Shown: positions 46,821 to 60,200 of the stretch, one piece after another
How positions within the stretch are numbered: position 1 is the stretch's first letter
Layout of the letters: every line of letters starts with the position of its first letter
Assembly (NCBI GenBank): GCA_030762175.1
Contig: CM060846.1
Location: 180,917,041-180,981,040, forward strand
Direction of reading: 5' to 3'
Source of the DNA: Metallyticus violacea
Lineage: Eukaryota > Arthropoda > Insecta > Mantodea > Metallyticidae
DNA length: 64,000 bases
Made by a program: the position numbers and the translations under genes
Notes under the pieces: generated by a model
Databases searched by the model: none
What the model was told of the DNA's origin: nothing
Seen by the model: the letters and a program-made list of their open reading frames with translations, nothing else

Positions 46821-47315
46821 AAGCAATATATATTTTGGGACAGAAATGTTGGATAGCATATAAGAGATTAGGATTTAACGTAAATTAAGGAATAATTGAA
46901 AGGTTTAAATGCCACTAAACATTAAATACTTTGTATTCCCTTGAAACTTTCTAAGAACTGAAGAGATTTAACACGTGGAATAAGGAGAATAAGTATCATT
47001 GGCTGTTTTTATCTGGTATTCTACGTTAATGACAGATTTTTAGCGTGAATTGTTGACACAACGAGGTACTCATTATATGCCCGCGTAGCACATTGAGAAT
47101 TGTATTTTATTAAACATAAAAGTATGAAAAAGATTCTCAAAACTAAAACATTTAAAATAATCGTTCCATTTTTATATTATTACATCTTTCTAATATATTA
47201 TAAGAGAATTGAAAATAATTTCAATTTTTAAAATAGTTCAGAAATAAGGGTACATTTTCATGTAAACTATGGTCAGTATACACTAACATTGTCCTTTTTT
47301 GGATTCCTTTTAAGG
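46821..47315. other. intergenic, nothing recognised
   Basis: AT-rich; no supported feature. Confidence 0.4.
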
Positions 47316-47362
47316 ATCATCATCATCATCATCATCATTATTATTATTATTATTATTATTAT
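47316..47362. repeat. (ATC)n(ATT)n microsatellite
   Basis: ATC triplets change into ATT triplets at about 47340. Confidence 0.95.
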
Positions 47363-47808
47363 GAACGTAGATTTTAATAATCAATATAGAAAGTTTTTTT
47401 TATTTTGAAAAGTTATTAAAAATGAACACCTATTCCGTTTTAAATGTTCATAATTTTTCAACTAAATTTTAAGGCCTACCTTCATAATAATAGTATCGTT
47501 CTTTAATGACATTCGTAAAAACTCACACAAAATCTAATATAGCTGCTAAGAAATGAAACAATGCTGCGTTATTTGCAACATTTTCTTCATTGTCAATGTT
47601 TTTAAATTAATCAACATATACTATGACATACATATTATTATAAATATAATGAATTCTAGAAAAATAAATTTCAAATTTTTTAAAAACATAATAATATATA
47701 GTACAGAAAGTGGATGCATCATAAGCGCTCTCTGTGTTTGTTTTCTGTGTGGTATATTTTAGTCCTTTAATTTTGTTGTTTGGGCTGAGTAGTATTCACC
47801 ACGGATTA

Positions 47809-48093
47809 CCGCCACTGGTGGCCCAGGTCGTTAAGGCGTGGACTCGTGAGCGGGAGGTGTGGGATTCGAATCCCGCCATTACCGCCCTCCCTGACTGAGG
47901 TATTTTCGGTATTTTACAAGTTTTCCTCAGTCCTCATAACTGGCAAATGCCGGGGAGGTACCCTAAACTTATGCCTGGAACGTTTCCTTCCTTAAAAATA
48001 CCTTTCCCAATTTATTTCATCTCATGTATCATCAGTGTTCACCACCTGTGGTGACTCGGTAGTAAAAAAGGGCGTTAAACACCATTAAAAACA
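47809..48093 (+). mobile_element. SINE-A copy 3
   Basis: The plus-strand head CCGCCACTGGTGGCCCAGG leads to an A-box-like segment, then GATTCGAATCCCGCC (B-box), the conserved body and GGGCGTTAAACACCATTAAA at the end. The target duplication CACGGATTA lies at 47800-47808 and 48094-48102. Confidence 0.9.
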
Positions 48094-48314
48094 CACGGAT
48101 TATCCCACTGAATTAACGATTTTCTGCCTCCAGACTGCGCTAGTATCTCATTTAATCCTTCTCCCTTCCGGTGATATGGGACCACGTGAAGAGGGAAACT
48201 GTCTTTTGATGATATGGTTTTCGTTTACTCGACTGAATAATTCGAGGCCAAGTTGTTTATTTATTGAATATAAACATATAATTACAAAAATATACATTAC
48301 ACAAATATTTTCAA

Positions 48315-48590
48315 CTAAAATGGCGTATGTAAGGCTTGGTGATAAACAGTGAACCAAAGAAAATGGTTGTAGCATGTAACATATAACTAAAATGGTTATG
48401 TGTGTAAGGCTTGATGATACACTGTGAACCAAACAAAATGGTTGGAGCATTTTGTGGCAAAACTATGAACCAAACATGAGCTGCAATTAAAGAAAACTGT
48501 TGGGAAGCGCTTGGTGGCAAAGGTGAACTTTATAAGAGAACGATTAAGAAAATTGGTGGGGGAAGTGCTTAGGCGGAACTATGAACTAAA
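48315..48590. repeat. degenerate tandem units of about 60-75 bp
   Basis: ACTAAAATGG, then GTAAGGCTTG-TGATA, then GTGAACCAAA-AAAATGGTTG occur twice (from about 48315 and 48386). They are followed by two units with ACTATGAAC-AAAC and TTGG-GGAAG-GCTT. Confidence 0.65.
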
Positions 48591-49077
48591 CGTTTGGTAC
48601 ACCCACGTGTTTATATACCATTATTTTTAACACAATGGCAAAACTGGAAGATCATACATTCTGTTTGCACAGGTATACAACTTTTCAATCTCCAAAATAG
48701 TATTAAAAGCATTCCAGTACAAAAATATTTTAAAATATGTCGTATAGATCATTTTGGTAAACATTATACCATCACTATCGTCACAGTCTACATCTATACT
48801 GTTTTCATAGGAGGCCTGTGTTTGATCATCGAAGAGTTTGGTGGCGCAGGTAAGGAGCATGTGGTAAAAGTTGTGATTAAGGTATTTCTGGACAGATGGA
48901 GTGGAAATAGGGAAAACGAACTATCCTATGAAAGCGGTAGAGAAGAGCCCCGCCAACGTGATCTTGTAATCTAGGGCGTAGTACCTGTTGAGAAATGAAA
49001 AATGGCTGTTTGCGACATAATTATTTATGCTTTGTATGTGCAATAAAGGTATTCCTTTAAAATTAAAGGAAATTTTT
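48591..49077. other. intergenic with one unassigned frame
   Basis: A 126-codon frame at 48594-48974 has no family resemblance and reads partly through the preceding repeat boundary; not called as a gene. Confidence 0.35.
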
Positions 49078-49580
49078 GCTCTTTGATTATTTCATACACA
49101 AAATTAATATTATAAATAAAATATCCATTAAAAAAGAGAAAAGAAATCTAAAAGTAATTGGTTATAACATTCAACTTCTTGTGTTGTGCAAAAAAGAAAT
49201 TACGTTGTGTGAACATAGCAGTTATGTAACAATCCCAATATATTTTCACTCCTTTATTAATTTTAAAACTAATATTATTATTATAAATAAAATAAACCTG
49301 TTTGCTAAAAATGGAAAAGAATCACTTACAATATTTAACGTTGGAAAAAACATTGTTCTACAAAATATATCTTATATTACAATCAAAACTCATTTTAGCT
49401 TTTTGATCTACTTTCATAAACAAAAATTAATATTAAAAATAAAATAGAAAACTCTTTGCAAAAAAATTGTAATAGAATCAGTTACAATATATATTTGCCA
49501 AAAAAGAAGTTATATTCTGCAAGAAGGATATTATTATGTATTCAAAATTATTTTCCCTCTTTTATATAATTTTCTAAACA
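49078..49580. repeat. degenerate tandem array (unit about 155-165 bp)
   Basis: Three units begin near 49078, 49250 and 49400, with a partial fourth near 49560. Each has TTTT-AT-A, a TAATATTA-TATAAATAAAATA core, then AAAGAATCA-TTACAAT-like and AAAAAAGAAATTA-like blocks and a TTTTCA/TTTTCCCTC end. The 123-codon frame at 49076-49447 runs across units and is likely incidental. Confidence 0.65.
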
Positions 49581-49755
49581 AAAAAAAGTCCTTATCTGTT
49601 TGTGAGGTGGAACAAAATGCGAAAGCTTTTCATCCTGAAGTACAATATTTTGATAAATTTGTTAAAATTTGTTTAATTATTTCAGAGTATGCGTACAAAT
49701 CCAGTTATAGAAAGGTCTGTCACAATGAAACATTAAACGACATTTTAGCACAATT

Positions 49756-49763
<8 letters not shown>

Positions 49764-49788
<25 letters not shown>
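49764..49788. repeat. poly(A) tract
   Basis: About 25 consecutive A bases; no retroposed gene recognised upstream. Confidence 0.9.
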
Positions 49789-49790
<2 letters not shown>

Positions 49791-51299
49791 TTAGAACTTA
49801 AAGCTATAACGTCTGCACTGTGTAAAGTATCATCAAAGGCGTCACAAAACCTTATTGGTTTGTGAAGTAGAAATGGTTTGATCCATTGAAATTTTTATGA
49901 TATACGTTACGAATAACTTAAAATACCTGGTCTGTCCCAATAATATACGTCACGGCGCACTGAAAATCCTGTCTTATAATATATATATATTAAATAAATA
50001 AAATATTCCCAGTTTATTCAACTGAATTATTGTTTTGAAAACATAAATCTCCATCCAACATTTCATTGTGAAGCAGGTATGTATATTTGGTTTTTCCCGT
50101 AGATTCTGAAATAATTAAACAAAACTTTAAAACTGATATCGAACTGCTGTATTTCAGTACGAAATAATTATGTATCGGCGAGGTAAGGTAATAGGATAGA
50201 GAGGAAATATGATTTAGACAAATTATAAGACTATTGCAAATTATTAATAAGTATGTTTTATTATAAATAGAGTATTATACGTGAGAGTGCATTTAAAGAT
50301 ATAAAACAATTTTATTTGCTTGTTTCACTATTATAATTTCAATTTTGCCTTCTAATGTGTCCTGGAAAGATAAGTAAGTGAAATGCTATTCCGTAAAATC
50401 AGACACCTGATGCAGACATGTAGCCGTTAACGGAGTGAAAGGGGACATTGCAAAAGTCATTAATGAGGAAAAGGAGCATTCTTAAGGCAATTAGCGATTA
50501 AGATGGGGCGTTACAAAAGTCATTAGTTGAGTGAAAGTTAAAGTCAGAAATTATTAATCTGTTAATAGTCTGCAAGTTCCAACCTCCTTTCTCCCTCCTT
50601 CCTGGTCATGTCATATGCCCTCGAGATTGCTTTTCCTTAACGTGCAGGTTCCAACATGTTTATCCCTGTCCGACAGTTGTCGCCAGATCACCTGTTAATA
50701 CTCTTAAGTTTCAACTTGTTTTCCACCTCCCTTGGTAACGCCGTATGGACGTCTGCTTTTCACTTACTTCCCTTCCCAGCATGCTCTGTAACAGATGGAT
50801 AAGTAAATTCATGTATCTTCAGCTCTGTAATGATTCTTAATAAATAGATCTCTTGTACTGCATTTTAATAGGTTTGTATAGAATGAAGAAACGCAGGAGT
50901 GAATAAACTAATAACTTTTTACGGATTCCGTTAACATTTTGAAGTGAGTTATTTTTCTTTCTTCACTGTTGTCTTTGAACCATAAACAGTAAAATTCTTT
51001 ACTTTCAATATGTGTCTTATTATTGTAAGTTTTTGTGAGCATGTTATATTTTTATTTTATCTCGGATTTTGTTTAAATAGAAGTGTGCCCGGAAATATGG
51101 AATCAGCTCATCTCATTATGAATTGATCAAATTATACAATATAAAGAAAGAAATCTGCGTACAACACGATGTCCTATTTGCAATGTCCTAGATTTATTTT
51201 GCAATAATAAATTAATGTATTAATATTTTGTGTCTTTCTAGGTGTCATATAAAAGGTGAAACGTACGAGCTTTGTTAGACATTTTATATTCTTCCAAAT
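49789..51299. other. intergenic, nothing recognised
   Basis: AT-rich; a less AT-rich pyrimidine-rich stretch at 50575-50780 shows a loose direct repeat of TTCCAAC-type blocks. Confidence 0.35.
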
Positions 51300-52391
51300 C
51301 ACGCCAGGTGCGATGGTGGTAGTAGAAAAGCAGAGTGAAATGGCGGCCATCGCACAGAAAGCATAGTTCATTTGGTAGTACGCAGAACTTTGCTCAATTG
51401 TTGCAGTACAACAACATTTCCGTCGGGAACACCAGAATCCCCATGCGAATAAAAACAGACATTTTTGGAAACTTGTTCAGTGGCTAAAAAGCACGGCTTT
51501 GACCGACAAAGTGTATCAGAAGACAATTTGCGATGCATTTAAAAAAAAAAAAACACTTTAGGTCGTTTTTTAAAGCTTCGCAGGAACTGGCTATACCAAA
51601 ATCAACTCTCCACAGTCTTATGAGTAACTGTCTGATGTTGTAACCTTATAAACTGCAATTACTTCAGGCGCTGAAACTCGGCGATAAACCGAAGAGAGCG
51701 GCTTTTGCAGAGGACATGTTGGAACGCATTGACTATATTCCCACCTTTCTATCTTTTCTTATATTTTTCGATGAGGCCTCGTTTCACGTGTCAGAATGCA
51801 ATAACATGGGGTCAGAACCTCATCGTTAAGTAATTGAGTTCCAGAAAAACAGCCATAAAATTAATGTACAGTGTGGACTCATGGAAGATCGTACATATCC
51901 TATACATGCTGAAGCAGTTTGTGTTGCTACAAATTCAGCATATTCATCCTCGTATCTTTTTACAAAATGGAGCACCTTCGCACTGTCTTAAAAGTTGAGG
52001 AAATGATTGATTAATGAGTTTCATGGTAGGTGGATAGGAAGAGGTGCACAAATTTCGCGGCCACCAGATCACCCGATATAATCCCTCAATATTTCTTCTT
52101 GTGGGGTTATGCCAAGGACTGGGTGTATGCGATAAAAGTAGCGAATATCTAGCAACCGCGGGAGCTCATTAAGAATATCACATATCTGAATACTTCAACG
52201 TACATGGAGAAAAATCGGACATCGGTTGGATATCCTTTATGTGACTGGTGGAATACACGTGGAAGCGTTAAGATTTATTTATACAAACTTAATGAGTAAG
52301 ATTGAAATTCTTTTAGTTCTATTTTATATGTTTATTATTTTGGGAGAAACGGTGAAATGGAAATAGGACATTTCAAATGGGACACCCTTGA
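51300..52391 (+). pseudogene. mariner-like transposase relic (Tc1/mariner superfamily)
   Basis: DDE/D transposase that moves DNA by cut-and-paste. The N-terminal helix-turn-helix region (about 51395-51550) has VQQHFRREHQNPHANK. A linker includes LAIPKSTLHSLM and YKLQLLQALKLGDKPKRAAF (about 51585-51705). The core is recognisable as FLIFFDEASFHVSE (with a catalytic Asp), then KINVQCGLMEDR, then FHGRWIGRGAQISRPPDHP, where the family motif for the last catalytic Asp is damaged and followed by a stop. The C-terminus LQRTWRKIGHRLDI and VTGGIHVEALRF fits the family. Many stops and frameshifts. The right end near 52365-52391, read in reverse, gives AAGGGTGTCCCATTTGAAAT, typical of a mariner terminal repeat; a matching left repeat was not found. 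Confidence 0.8.
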
Positions 52392-55300
52392 TATATACGA
52401 AAGATTCGCATAATAAGAAAGCAGAAGTTTCACCTCTTGTTGGTGGTGTATGAAAGCGACACAGAGATTTTACAAAGAGGATTTAGATTGCCATCTACCA
52501 CTACTATCTTTTAGACAGAACTGTTTGCTATTATCAAACAGTACGATGGTGGACTGACAAAAAATAGTGATCGGAAGTTGCAATGAACTCTATCAATAAT
52601 AAATATAGCTGTTTCCCTCTTGAAACACAAAATGGAGAGATATTTAAAAATTACTATCACATCTGCTTATCTTGAATCAAAGCACTTGCAAAAATCGTTG
52701 GAAACGAAGGAACTGATTCTATTCAAAACATTCTGCAAGGCTCAAATCTTGATATCTCGAATACAACTTCCTGGATCACATTTGTAAAAGCAACTCTTGA
52801 AAAATAGTTTTAACAACTGAGATGCAGCATGGACAAGTAATGCACAAGGAACTTTTAAGAAGGGCTTCTTCTCCCCTGCTGTCCTACTTCGATTGCATGC
52901 AAAATTCTTTAAACCCGCATAGTTTTAACTCAATTCTTAGAAAATGTAAAGGCTATTTTCAAAGATGTAATATTCTATACTACAATAATTTTATGTGTAT
53001 ATGTGACAAATAAAAAAAATTTTCACCTACTATTTAAATGTGACCTACACAATGGAAAAAAAGATATGTATATTATAGATATTTTCAACATTGTAATGTA
53101 AATTATACCCAACCGCTAATTGGTGTATTTCATAAATGTGGTTCCACTATAGAATTTTAAAATCATATAACTCATTATTTAAAAACACGTAAACTAAAAA
53201 ATATGTAAATAACTATATATTATTGCATTTAATATATTATCCGTTTACACTATTGCTAATATTTTATATTATAGTGTGAAACTGTAACACATCATTAGTT
53301 AGAATAGGACTCCATTCTGTTTTGAGATTAAATAAATATATAAATTATCAGATTTTTAAAAAGCAACGAATATTTTGGCTATAGGTAGTTGTCATAAAAA
53401 GTGAATTTTAAATTGGTGCTGGATATTCTACATAAAACAGTTCAGCAAAATGTTATGCTGTGGTTCTAAGTAACATTTGTAAATATTGTAGAAATATTGT
53501 ATGGCAAAAATAATTAATTTGCTTAAGTTATCGTTTAATTTTAAGGTGCGTACATAATCATTACAGAAGATATTAGCTGCAAATTTTATAGACACAATTT
53601 AATCTTAAAGCAAAATAATCTGTTAGAATCAAATAGAAATATATTACACCTTCTCTTATAAATATTTTTACAGCTTAACAGCCACATGGGATTTATGTTT
53701 AATACTAATCCTCCTAAAATGCTCATAATTTTCGTCGCATACACTAGAACAGTTTGTGCACTTATCTTATTTAACTCCAAATTTCTATTCTTGTTGTTAA
53801 AATTGAGATCAAAGAGTAACATTCGTGCCACATGTAACAGAGGAGATGCCCTTGCGTTTATTTCCAATGGACATTAACTGGACATATATTCAGAATGTTT
53901 GTCTTGGAGGGGGTTCCGATCGTAAGCCTAATGTACGGTTTTGTGGATTATGAACGGCTGTTGATGAATGGGATGGTGTTGATTTGGGTAAGGAAAGTAG
54001 TGAATAAAGCAGGTAGAAAATGTACATGCTTTTTGAGTTACTGCGCATTTGAGTGAAACATACATTTTTTATCAAATTTAAAATAGGAATTAAGGACAAT
54101 GCAGTTTTGCTTTCAGACTAACTTTAATGATAACGGGTAGTATAAAATGTAGTCGTTATAACTAGGTGACTTTGAAAATATGACTATATGTTGGTGAAGT
54201 ATTACGTTTATAAAAATAATTTAATGTTAAAATTAAGTACCACTCTAATTTTTATTTTTTTAAATTATAGCACGAAACGTAATCATAAAAAATATGAGAA
54301 TCCTTTTTGAATTTAAATTTTAGCTTATATTTCACATTAATTAAAATTTTAGTATTTTTCTTTGCTCACAAATATATATTTCTTGGAAAAGTAGAATGTA
54401 CTAATCATGGAGTACGAAACATTTTCTTAGGCCACGCACAGAGATGTATAAATGAAATTTTCTCAAATACTAAATATAATCATATATGAATTTGGACACT
54501 TGAAGTTCATTGTAAAGTTAAATGGCTAGTTAAGTGTACGGTTTAAAATAAACATACTGGTTAGCCCACGAAACATGGGCTCACCACGGAGAGTTAAGGT
54601 TAATGTATTAGAAGGTGCCGATTACATATTTTGCTGGGAATAATATTCATGTTTAACAATAAAGATACCAGTTTTTCATTTTTCAAAAAAATTACATTTC
54701 TACATGTAAATAGCATTACATTCCAGAAAGAATTGTGAATTATATATAAAAATGAAAAAAAATAAAAATTAAGATGCTTTAGAGTTGTTTACACTTTTTC
54801 CTCAGCTTCTTGAGTAAAACTTACTATATATCAGCTAGCGAATATCTCCTTTATCTGAGTTATTTATACTATTTCCATCAAATCATTACTGCACTAATTA
54901 TATTATTATATACAGAGCTTTTTAATTTTTCTCAATTAATGCAGTGTACACAGAGTAATATATACGCTTATCTTATATTATCATTGCTATTTTCTTTAGT
55001 TATGTTTTTCTGAGAAAACATGAATGCACTGTGATGCCCTCTTCTTTGTAATTTGGCGGTAAATTTTCCAGTGTTGAAGGGCAGACAGTTTTCACAGATT
55101 TACTTACTTCTTCTAATTAACTGAGAATGTTAAAATTACGAATTCGTTGAGTAGTTATGGTTTGTGATGTTATAGTAATACAGATGTTGATATTACATTA
55201 TAAATAAGTAAATGCTACTATAGCGGAGTTGTAATAAAATGTTAGTTTCTCTCCATGTGATTTATCATTACACAACATTTATGAACATTTATATATTTTG

Positions 55301-55444
55301 CATAATGGATTTTTCCGCATTTCTCGGATTTAATGTTTTAATTGACTTTTTAAAATGTATTCCCTATTAATGAAAATGCCACATTTTTGTTTAACCCTAA
55401 TATAGGCATGTGAATAACAAAAGGTCAACTTGCTTGGTACCAAA
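52392..55444. other. gene-poor AT-rich stretch
   Basis: No supported gene. Short frames at 52822-53013, 53586-53877 and 54307-54489 have no family resemblance. No repeat family recognised. Confidence 0.4.
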
Positions 55445-55458
55445 ATCAAGCTCTGCAC
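55445..55458. repeat. target site duplication of LINE copy B, left
   Basis: ATCAAGCTCTGCAC, repeated at 61518-61531. The leading ATC cannot be told apart from the ATC-rich LINE tail, so 11 bases are certain. Confidence 0.9.
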
Positions 55459-55900
55459 CCCGTCAGGGGCCCAATTTTTTGGGTACGGGCGTAGCGACCC
55501 CGAGGCACCCGAGCTGCTCCCACAGGTCCGCGCTCAGCGCGTTTGACTCCTTTTTATTTTGCCTCCATTTTACTTTTATCTTTTATACCTCCGTGCTTTT
55601 AGTCTGATGGATGCCCCCGTGTTTGACACGGTTAAAATGTGACTGGGTAATGGCGTAACACCCAGCACTGGGACATCATGTAGGGCAAGAGCGTATTCCC
55701 TGGTAAAGGCCAGGCTCGGGGAGGGGCCATTACATGCGCTGTAAACTTCCTGCAGGCGATTGGGTCCATTTGTCTATACCCAGGAAGGTGTGACCCTGAG
55801 GTTACTTGTTCCAGGCCAGGGCAACTAACCTAAGCCGGGGTGGCGCCCAGGAAGCAGCCTGACATCGGAGACAGATGTAATGGTGGAGGGTTAAATCGCT
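55459..55900 (+). promoter_or_regulatory. LINE copy B 5' UTR
   Basis: Collinear with 13713-14154. An upstream ATG near 55880 is followed by TAA after four codons, which points to the ATG at 55901 as the ORF1 start. Confidence 0.6.
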
Positions 55901-57172
55901 ATGGTTATTGAAAACAATTTTACCCAGAAGAAACGAAAGAGAGTAGAAATAAAAGAAGTAACTGAGAAGCCTTTTCCTCGTTACTTAGTCATTAGTCGTA
56001 CGGAAGACGGTCAGTCTTTTCAAAGGGTAAATCCGTTTATTATTCAGAAGGGCATAGATGCCATAGCTGAACCCGTGAAATCCTGCACACGACTTCGCAA
56101 TGGATCTCTTTTAGTGGAGACAGCTGGAATGTCGCAGAGTAACTCATTGCTCAAGGCGGCGATCCTCCACGCTTATCCGATCCGTGTCGAGCCACATAAA
56201 TCGCTAAATTCGTCGCGAGGAGTTATATCAACTAATGTTCTTGACGGTATATCGGACCCAGACATCCAAAACTGTTTGGAAGACCAGGGGGTCTCGTCCG
56301 TGTATCGAGTGCAGGCAAGGAGAGACGGAGAACTACAGCCTACCCGTACTCTCTTCCTTACATTTAACAAGGTTGACCTACCGCAGAGGATTAAAGCGGG
56401 CTATGAGGTGATCGAGGTGCGTCCGTATATTCCGAGCCGGTTGCGATGTTATCAGTGCCAGCGTTTTGGCCGTACACGCATATCTTGTAAGAGCTCCACT
56501 TCAGTCTGTGGAACCTGCGGTATGGAATGTCATGAGGGAGCATGTTCATCGGCTCCAGTTTGCTTGAATTGTCGAGGGAATCATCCACCCTCATCCCGTG
56601 ACTGCCCTCGGTATCGCGAAGAACGCTGCATCCAGGAAATCCGGGTTAAGGAGAAACTTTCCTTTGTAGACGCCCGGAAGCGCTCTCAATCACGCCAGCC
56701 CACAGTACCTCAGACCGGTACGTACAGCGCAGTAGCTCCTTCAGCGACCAAGAAACGCGACAGTAGTACGCAGACGTGTGACCTTGTATTTACACGGGTC
56801 CCTAATGTACCCAGTTCTCCGAAACGAACCACCGTGAAACTTGTGTTTAATGCCCCGGAAATTAAGTTCAGGACCGCTTATACCAGGACTGATTTTATCA
56901 AGACGCCCACTCCTGTAGATAAGCGAAATAGCCTTTCTCCTCCTCGGAGGTCCCGCTCCCATGACGAGAGCAAACCCGCTAGGCGGTCGCCGTCACCGCC
57001 CATATCAATATCCAACCGATTCCAGGTGTTGGAATCGGTGGATGCTTTTCAGCGGGAGAGCCCTCCCTTTGAGGAGGTTATGGAGCAGGGTGCGCCTGCT
57101 CCTGTAAAACCACCTAGTCCCACGCGACTGAAGAAAGGACGTTTGATTCTCCCTGGACCGTCCAAAAAGTAA
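55901..57172 (+). CDS. LINE ORF1, gag-like nucleic-acid-binding protein, intact
   Basis: A 423-codon open frame. Residues about 25-180 form the gag/RRM-like part (FPRYLVISRTEDGQSFQRVN, IQKGIDAIAEPVKSCTRLR, SSRGVISTNVLDGISDP). Three CCHC-type zinc knuckles lie at about 183-240 (CYQCQRFGRTRISC, CGTCGMECHEGAC, CLNCRGNHPPSSRDC). They bind single-stranded nucleic acid and package the LINE RNA. The C-terminal third is basic and SR/Pro-rich (SPPRRSRSHDESKP) and ends LILPGPSKK. No stop or frameshift, unlike copy A. ORF2 begins 38 bases after the stop, suggesting reinitiation or separate internal translation. Confidence 0.93.
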   Translation: MVIENNFTQKKRKRVEIKEVTEKPFPRYLVISRTEDGQSFQRVNPFIIQKGIDAIAEPVKSCTRLRNGSLLVETAGMSQSNSLLKAAILHAYPIRVEPHKSLNSSRGVISTNVLDGISDPDIQNCLEDQGVSSVYRVQARRDGELQPTRTLFLTFNKVDLPQRIKAGYEVIEVRPYIPSRLRCYQCQRFGRTRISCKSSTSVCGTCGMECHEGACSSAPVCLNCRGNHPPSSRDCPRYREERCIQEIRVKEKLSFVDARKRSQSRQPTVPQTGTYSAVAPSATKKRDSSTQTCDLVFTRVPNVPSSPKRTTVKLVFNAPEIKFRTAYTRTDFIKTPTPVDKRNSLSPPRRSRSHDESKPARRSPSPPISISNRFQVLESVDAFQRESPPFEEVMEQGAPAPVKPPSPTRLKKGRLILPGPSKK

Positions 57173-57210
57173 GGTGGTAAATTTTTAACTTAATTTAATT
57201 AATTTTATCA

Positions 57211-60200
57211 ATGGCTATCCTTACGTGGAATGTGCGTGGACTCCGCAGTCGAAGACCTGACTTGAAGTTCCTTTTACGATCGACTGACCCTCCGCTTGTG
57301 TGTCTCCAAGAGACAAAACTTCGGCCACAAGATTCTTTTACTATACGCGGTTACTCTTCGGTAGTACTCCCGTAGAGGGCACTCCCGCTCACGATGGAGT
57401 TTTAATTTTAAATTGAGATGACGTATACAGTACTTCACTCCAGCTCCAGACTCCTTTGCAAGCCGCTGCAGCTACAGTTCACTTTTCCGGCCTTAGTTTT
57501 TCTATCTGCACTGTTTATTTGCCTCCCTCCGGCACTATCGCCATAGTTGATCTGGACCATCTTCTGTCTCAGCTACCACCCCCTGTCCTACTTTTGGGGA
57601 ATTTCAATGCACACCATCCCCTATGGGGTTCCAACACGGAGTGTGCCAGGGGTAGTATGTTTGCAGAATTCCTCGATGGTCACCATCTCATTCTGCTCAA
57701 CACTGGTCAACCTACTTTCCTTTCTGACAGCACTCTCAGCTTTTCACACTTGGACATATCCATCTGTTCTGCCTCATTTGCTGTAAATTTTACCTGGAAC
57801 GTCATCTCCGATTTATATTCCAGTGACCACTTTCCATGTCAGATCCATGTACTCACTTCCAACGCACATTCACAGCGCGCGCCAAAATGGCTCTTTGATA
57901 AGGCGAATTGGTCTCTCTTTCGATCAATGGTCGAATTCTCAGGGTGTGAATTTCCATCAATTGACGTCGTGATCGAGCACCTCCGTATGGTCATCATCAC
58001 AGCCGCAGATCAGGCTATTCCCTGGTCGTCTTGCCACCCCAGACGCTTACCGATTCCCTGGTGGACCGAAGAATGCCGGGATGCGTTGCGTGCAAGCCGA
58101 GGTGCTCTCCGAGCTTTTCGTCGCCACCCTACTTCAGCAAATATGATTCGCTATAAACAACTGCGCGCCAAATGCCGTCGAGTCATTAAGGATAGCAAAA
58201 AGGCTTTTTGGATTGCTTTTACCTCGTCTTTTAACCGCACAACGCCTTCATCCGTAGTTTGGGAACGACTACGCCGCGTTGCGGGCAAACCTCGGTTTAC
58301 GCCCATACCCGGTCTTCGGATTTTAAATAAGGTGTTCACTTCTCCGATTCAAGTCGCAAATATTTTAGGACGTACTTTTGCTGACGTTTCAAGTTCGGCC
58401 AACTATCCTCCTCCTTTTCGCACAATTAAAGAGCAGATCGAGTTGCAGGGCTTCTGTTTTGCCTCCGACCATCAGGAGTGCTACAATGTCCCCTTTACCT
58501 CCAGGGAATCGGAGCATCCCTTGCGAACTCTCGACACTGTGCACCAGGGCCAGATGGTATTCATGTTGCTATGTTGCATCATTTGTCAGCGGAAGGCAAA
58601 GCTTTTTTATTACGCACTTTTAATTTTATTTGGTGTAATGGCACATTTCCTAGCGCTTGGCGTGTAGCCACCGTCATTCCTATACCTAAGCCTGGAAAGG
58701 ACCTCCATCTTCCTTCCAGTTACCGTCCGATTTTCCTCACTAGCTGCGTCTCCAAGGTGATGGAAGGAATGATTAACGGGCGGTTTATGTGGTGGTTAGA
58801 GTCGAGGCATTTCTTAACGAACGCCCAGTGTGGTTTCCGGCGTCATCGTTCCTCAGTCGACCATCTTGTGTCTCTAACCACACATGTAATGGACGGTTTT
58901 GTGGGCAAGTGCCAAACGGTCGCTGTATTTTTTGATTTGGAGAAAGCGTATGATACTTGCTGGAGAGGCAGTATCCTCCGAAACCTTCACGGTTGGGACA
59001 TACGTGGGCGTATGTCTGTTTTTATTCAAGAATTTATGAAAGACCGGGTTTTTAATGTTCGCGTGGGATCAGTATTATCATCTAATTATATTCAAGAGAA
59101 CGGTGTACCTCAGGCCTCGGTACTTAGTTGCACACTGTTTGCCATTGCTATAAACTCTATCACCGAGTGTTTACCGCCAGGAATACAATCGTCGTTGTTT
59201 GTAGACGATTTTGCCATCTATGTTTCCTCTCGGAGAACCTGTCTCTTGGAACGCCGCCTCCAATGCTGTCTCGACCGCCTTTACGCTTGGAGTGTATCTC
59301 ACGGGTTTCGTTTCTCCGCAGAGAAGACCGTCTGTATGAACTTCTGGCGCCACAAGGAGTATCCTCCACCTTCGCTCCGTCTTGGTCTAGACGCACTCTC
59401 TTTCGCAGACGAAGTTAGGTTCCTTGGCTTGGTGTTTGATACGAAATTATTCTGGTCATCGCATATAGCACAACTCAGAGGCAAGTGTGAACGTTCTCTT
59501 TGTATTTTACGTGTTTTAAGTGGCACATCTTGGGGAGCTGGCCGGACTGTTCTTTTACGTTTTTATCGCTCACTCATCCGATCGAAACTGGATTATGGCT
59601 GTGTGGTTTACGGCTCAGCGCGACCTTCTGTGCTTCGTCGCCTGAACCCGATTCATCACCGGGGTATCCGTGTTGGCATTGGAGCATTCCCCAGCAGTCC
59701 TGTGTTGAGTTTATGTGCGGAGTCTAGAGAACCTTCGTTGTTTTATCGTAGGGATGTTTTGCTAGCTGCTTACGGTTGTCGCTTAGCTGCGCAACCTCTT
59801 CATCCCACGAATGGGCCGTTTTTTAATGTGTCTTTTGATCGTTTTTATGCTGCTCGGTCTTTTACTCCTAAGCCTGCTGGCTTTCGTTTTCGGGAGATTT
59901 TACAGACGTTGGACATGGAGTTCCCTGCTTTCTTCTTAGCCGGGGAAATTTTTCCCCCCCTTGGCTCTTGGCAGAGGCCCCCGTTCATCTTGGGCTTACG
60001 TCCTCTCCAAAATCTTCGACCGCAGCACATATTATTCGTTGTTATTTTAGCGAGATCAAGTCCTCTTTTAATGGCTGCAATTTTATCTATACCGACGGCT
60101 CGAAATCTGACACAGGAGTAGGATGTGCTTTTGTTATTAATGGGGCGAGTTTTACGTATGGTCTTAATGTGGCAACATCTATTTTTATGGCGGAGGTTTA

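Noticed and set aside
48594..48974. 126-codon plus-strand ORF as a host gene
   Set aside because: No recognisable domain, and it starts at the edge of a tandem array; support too weak.
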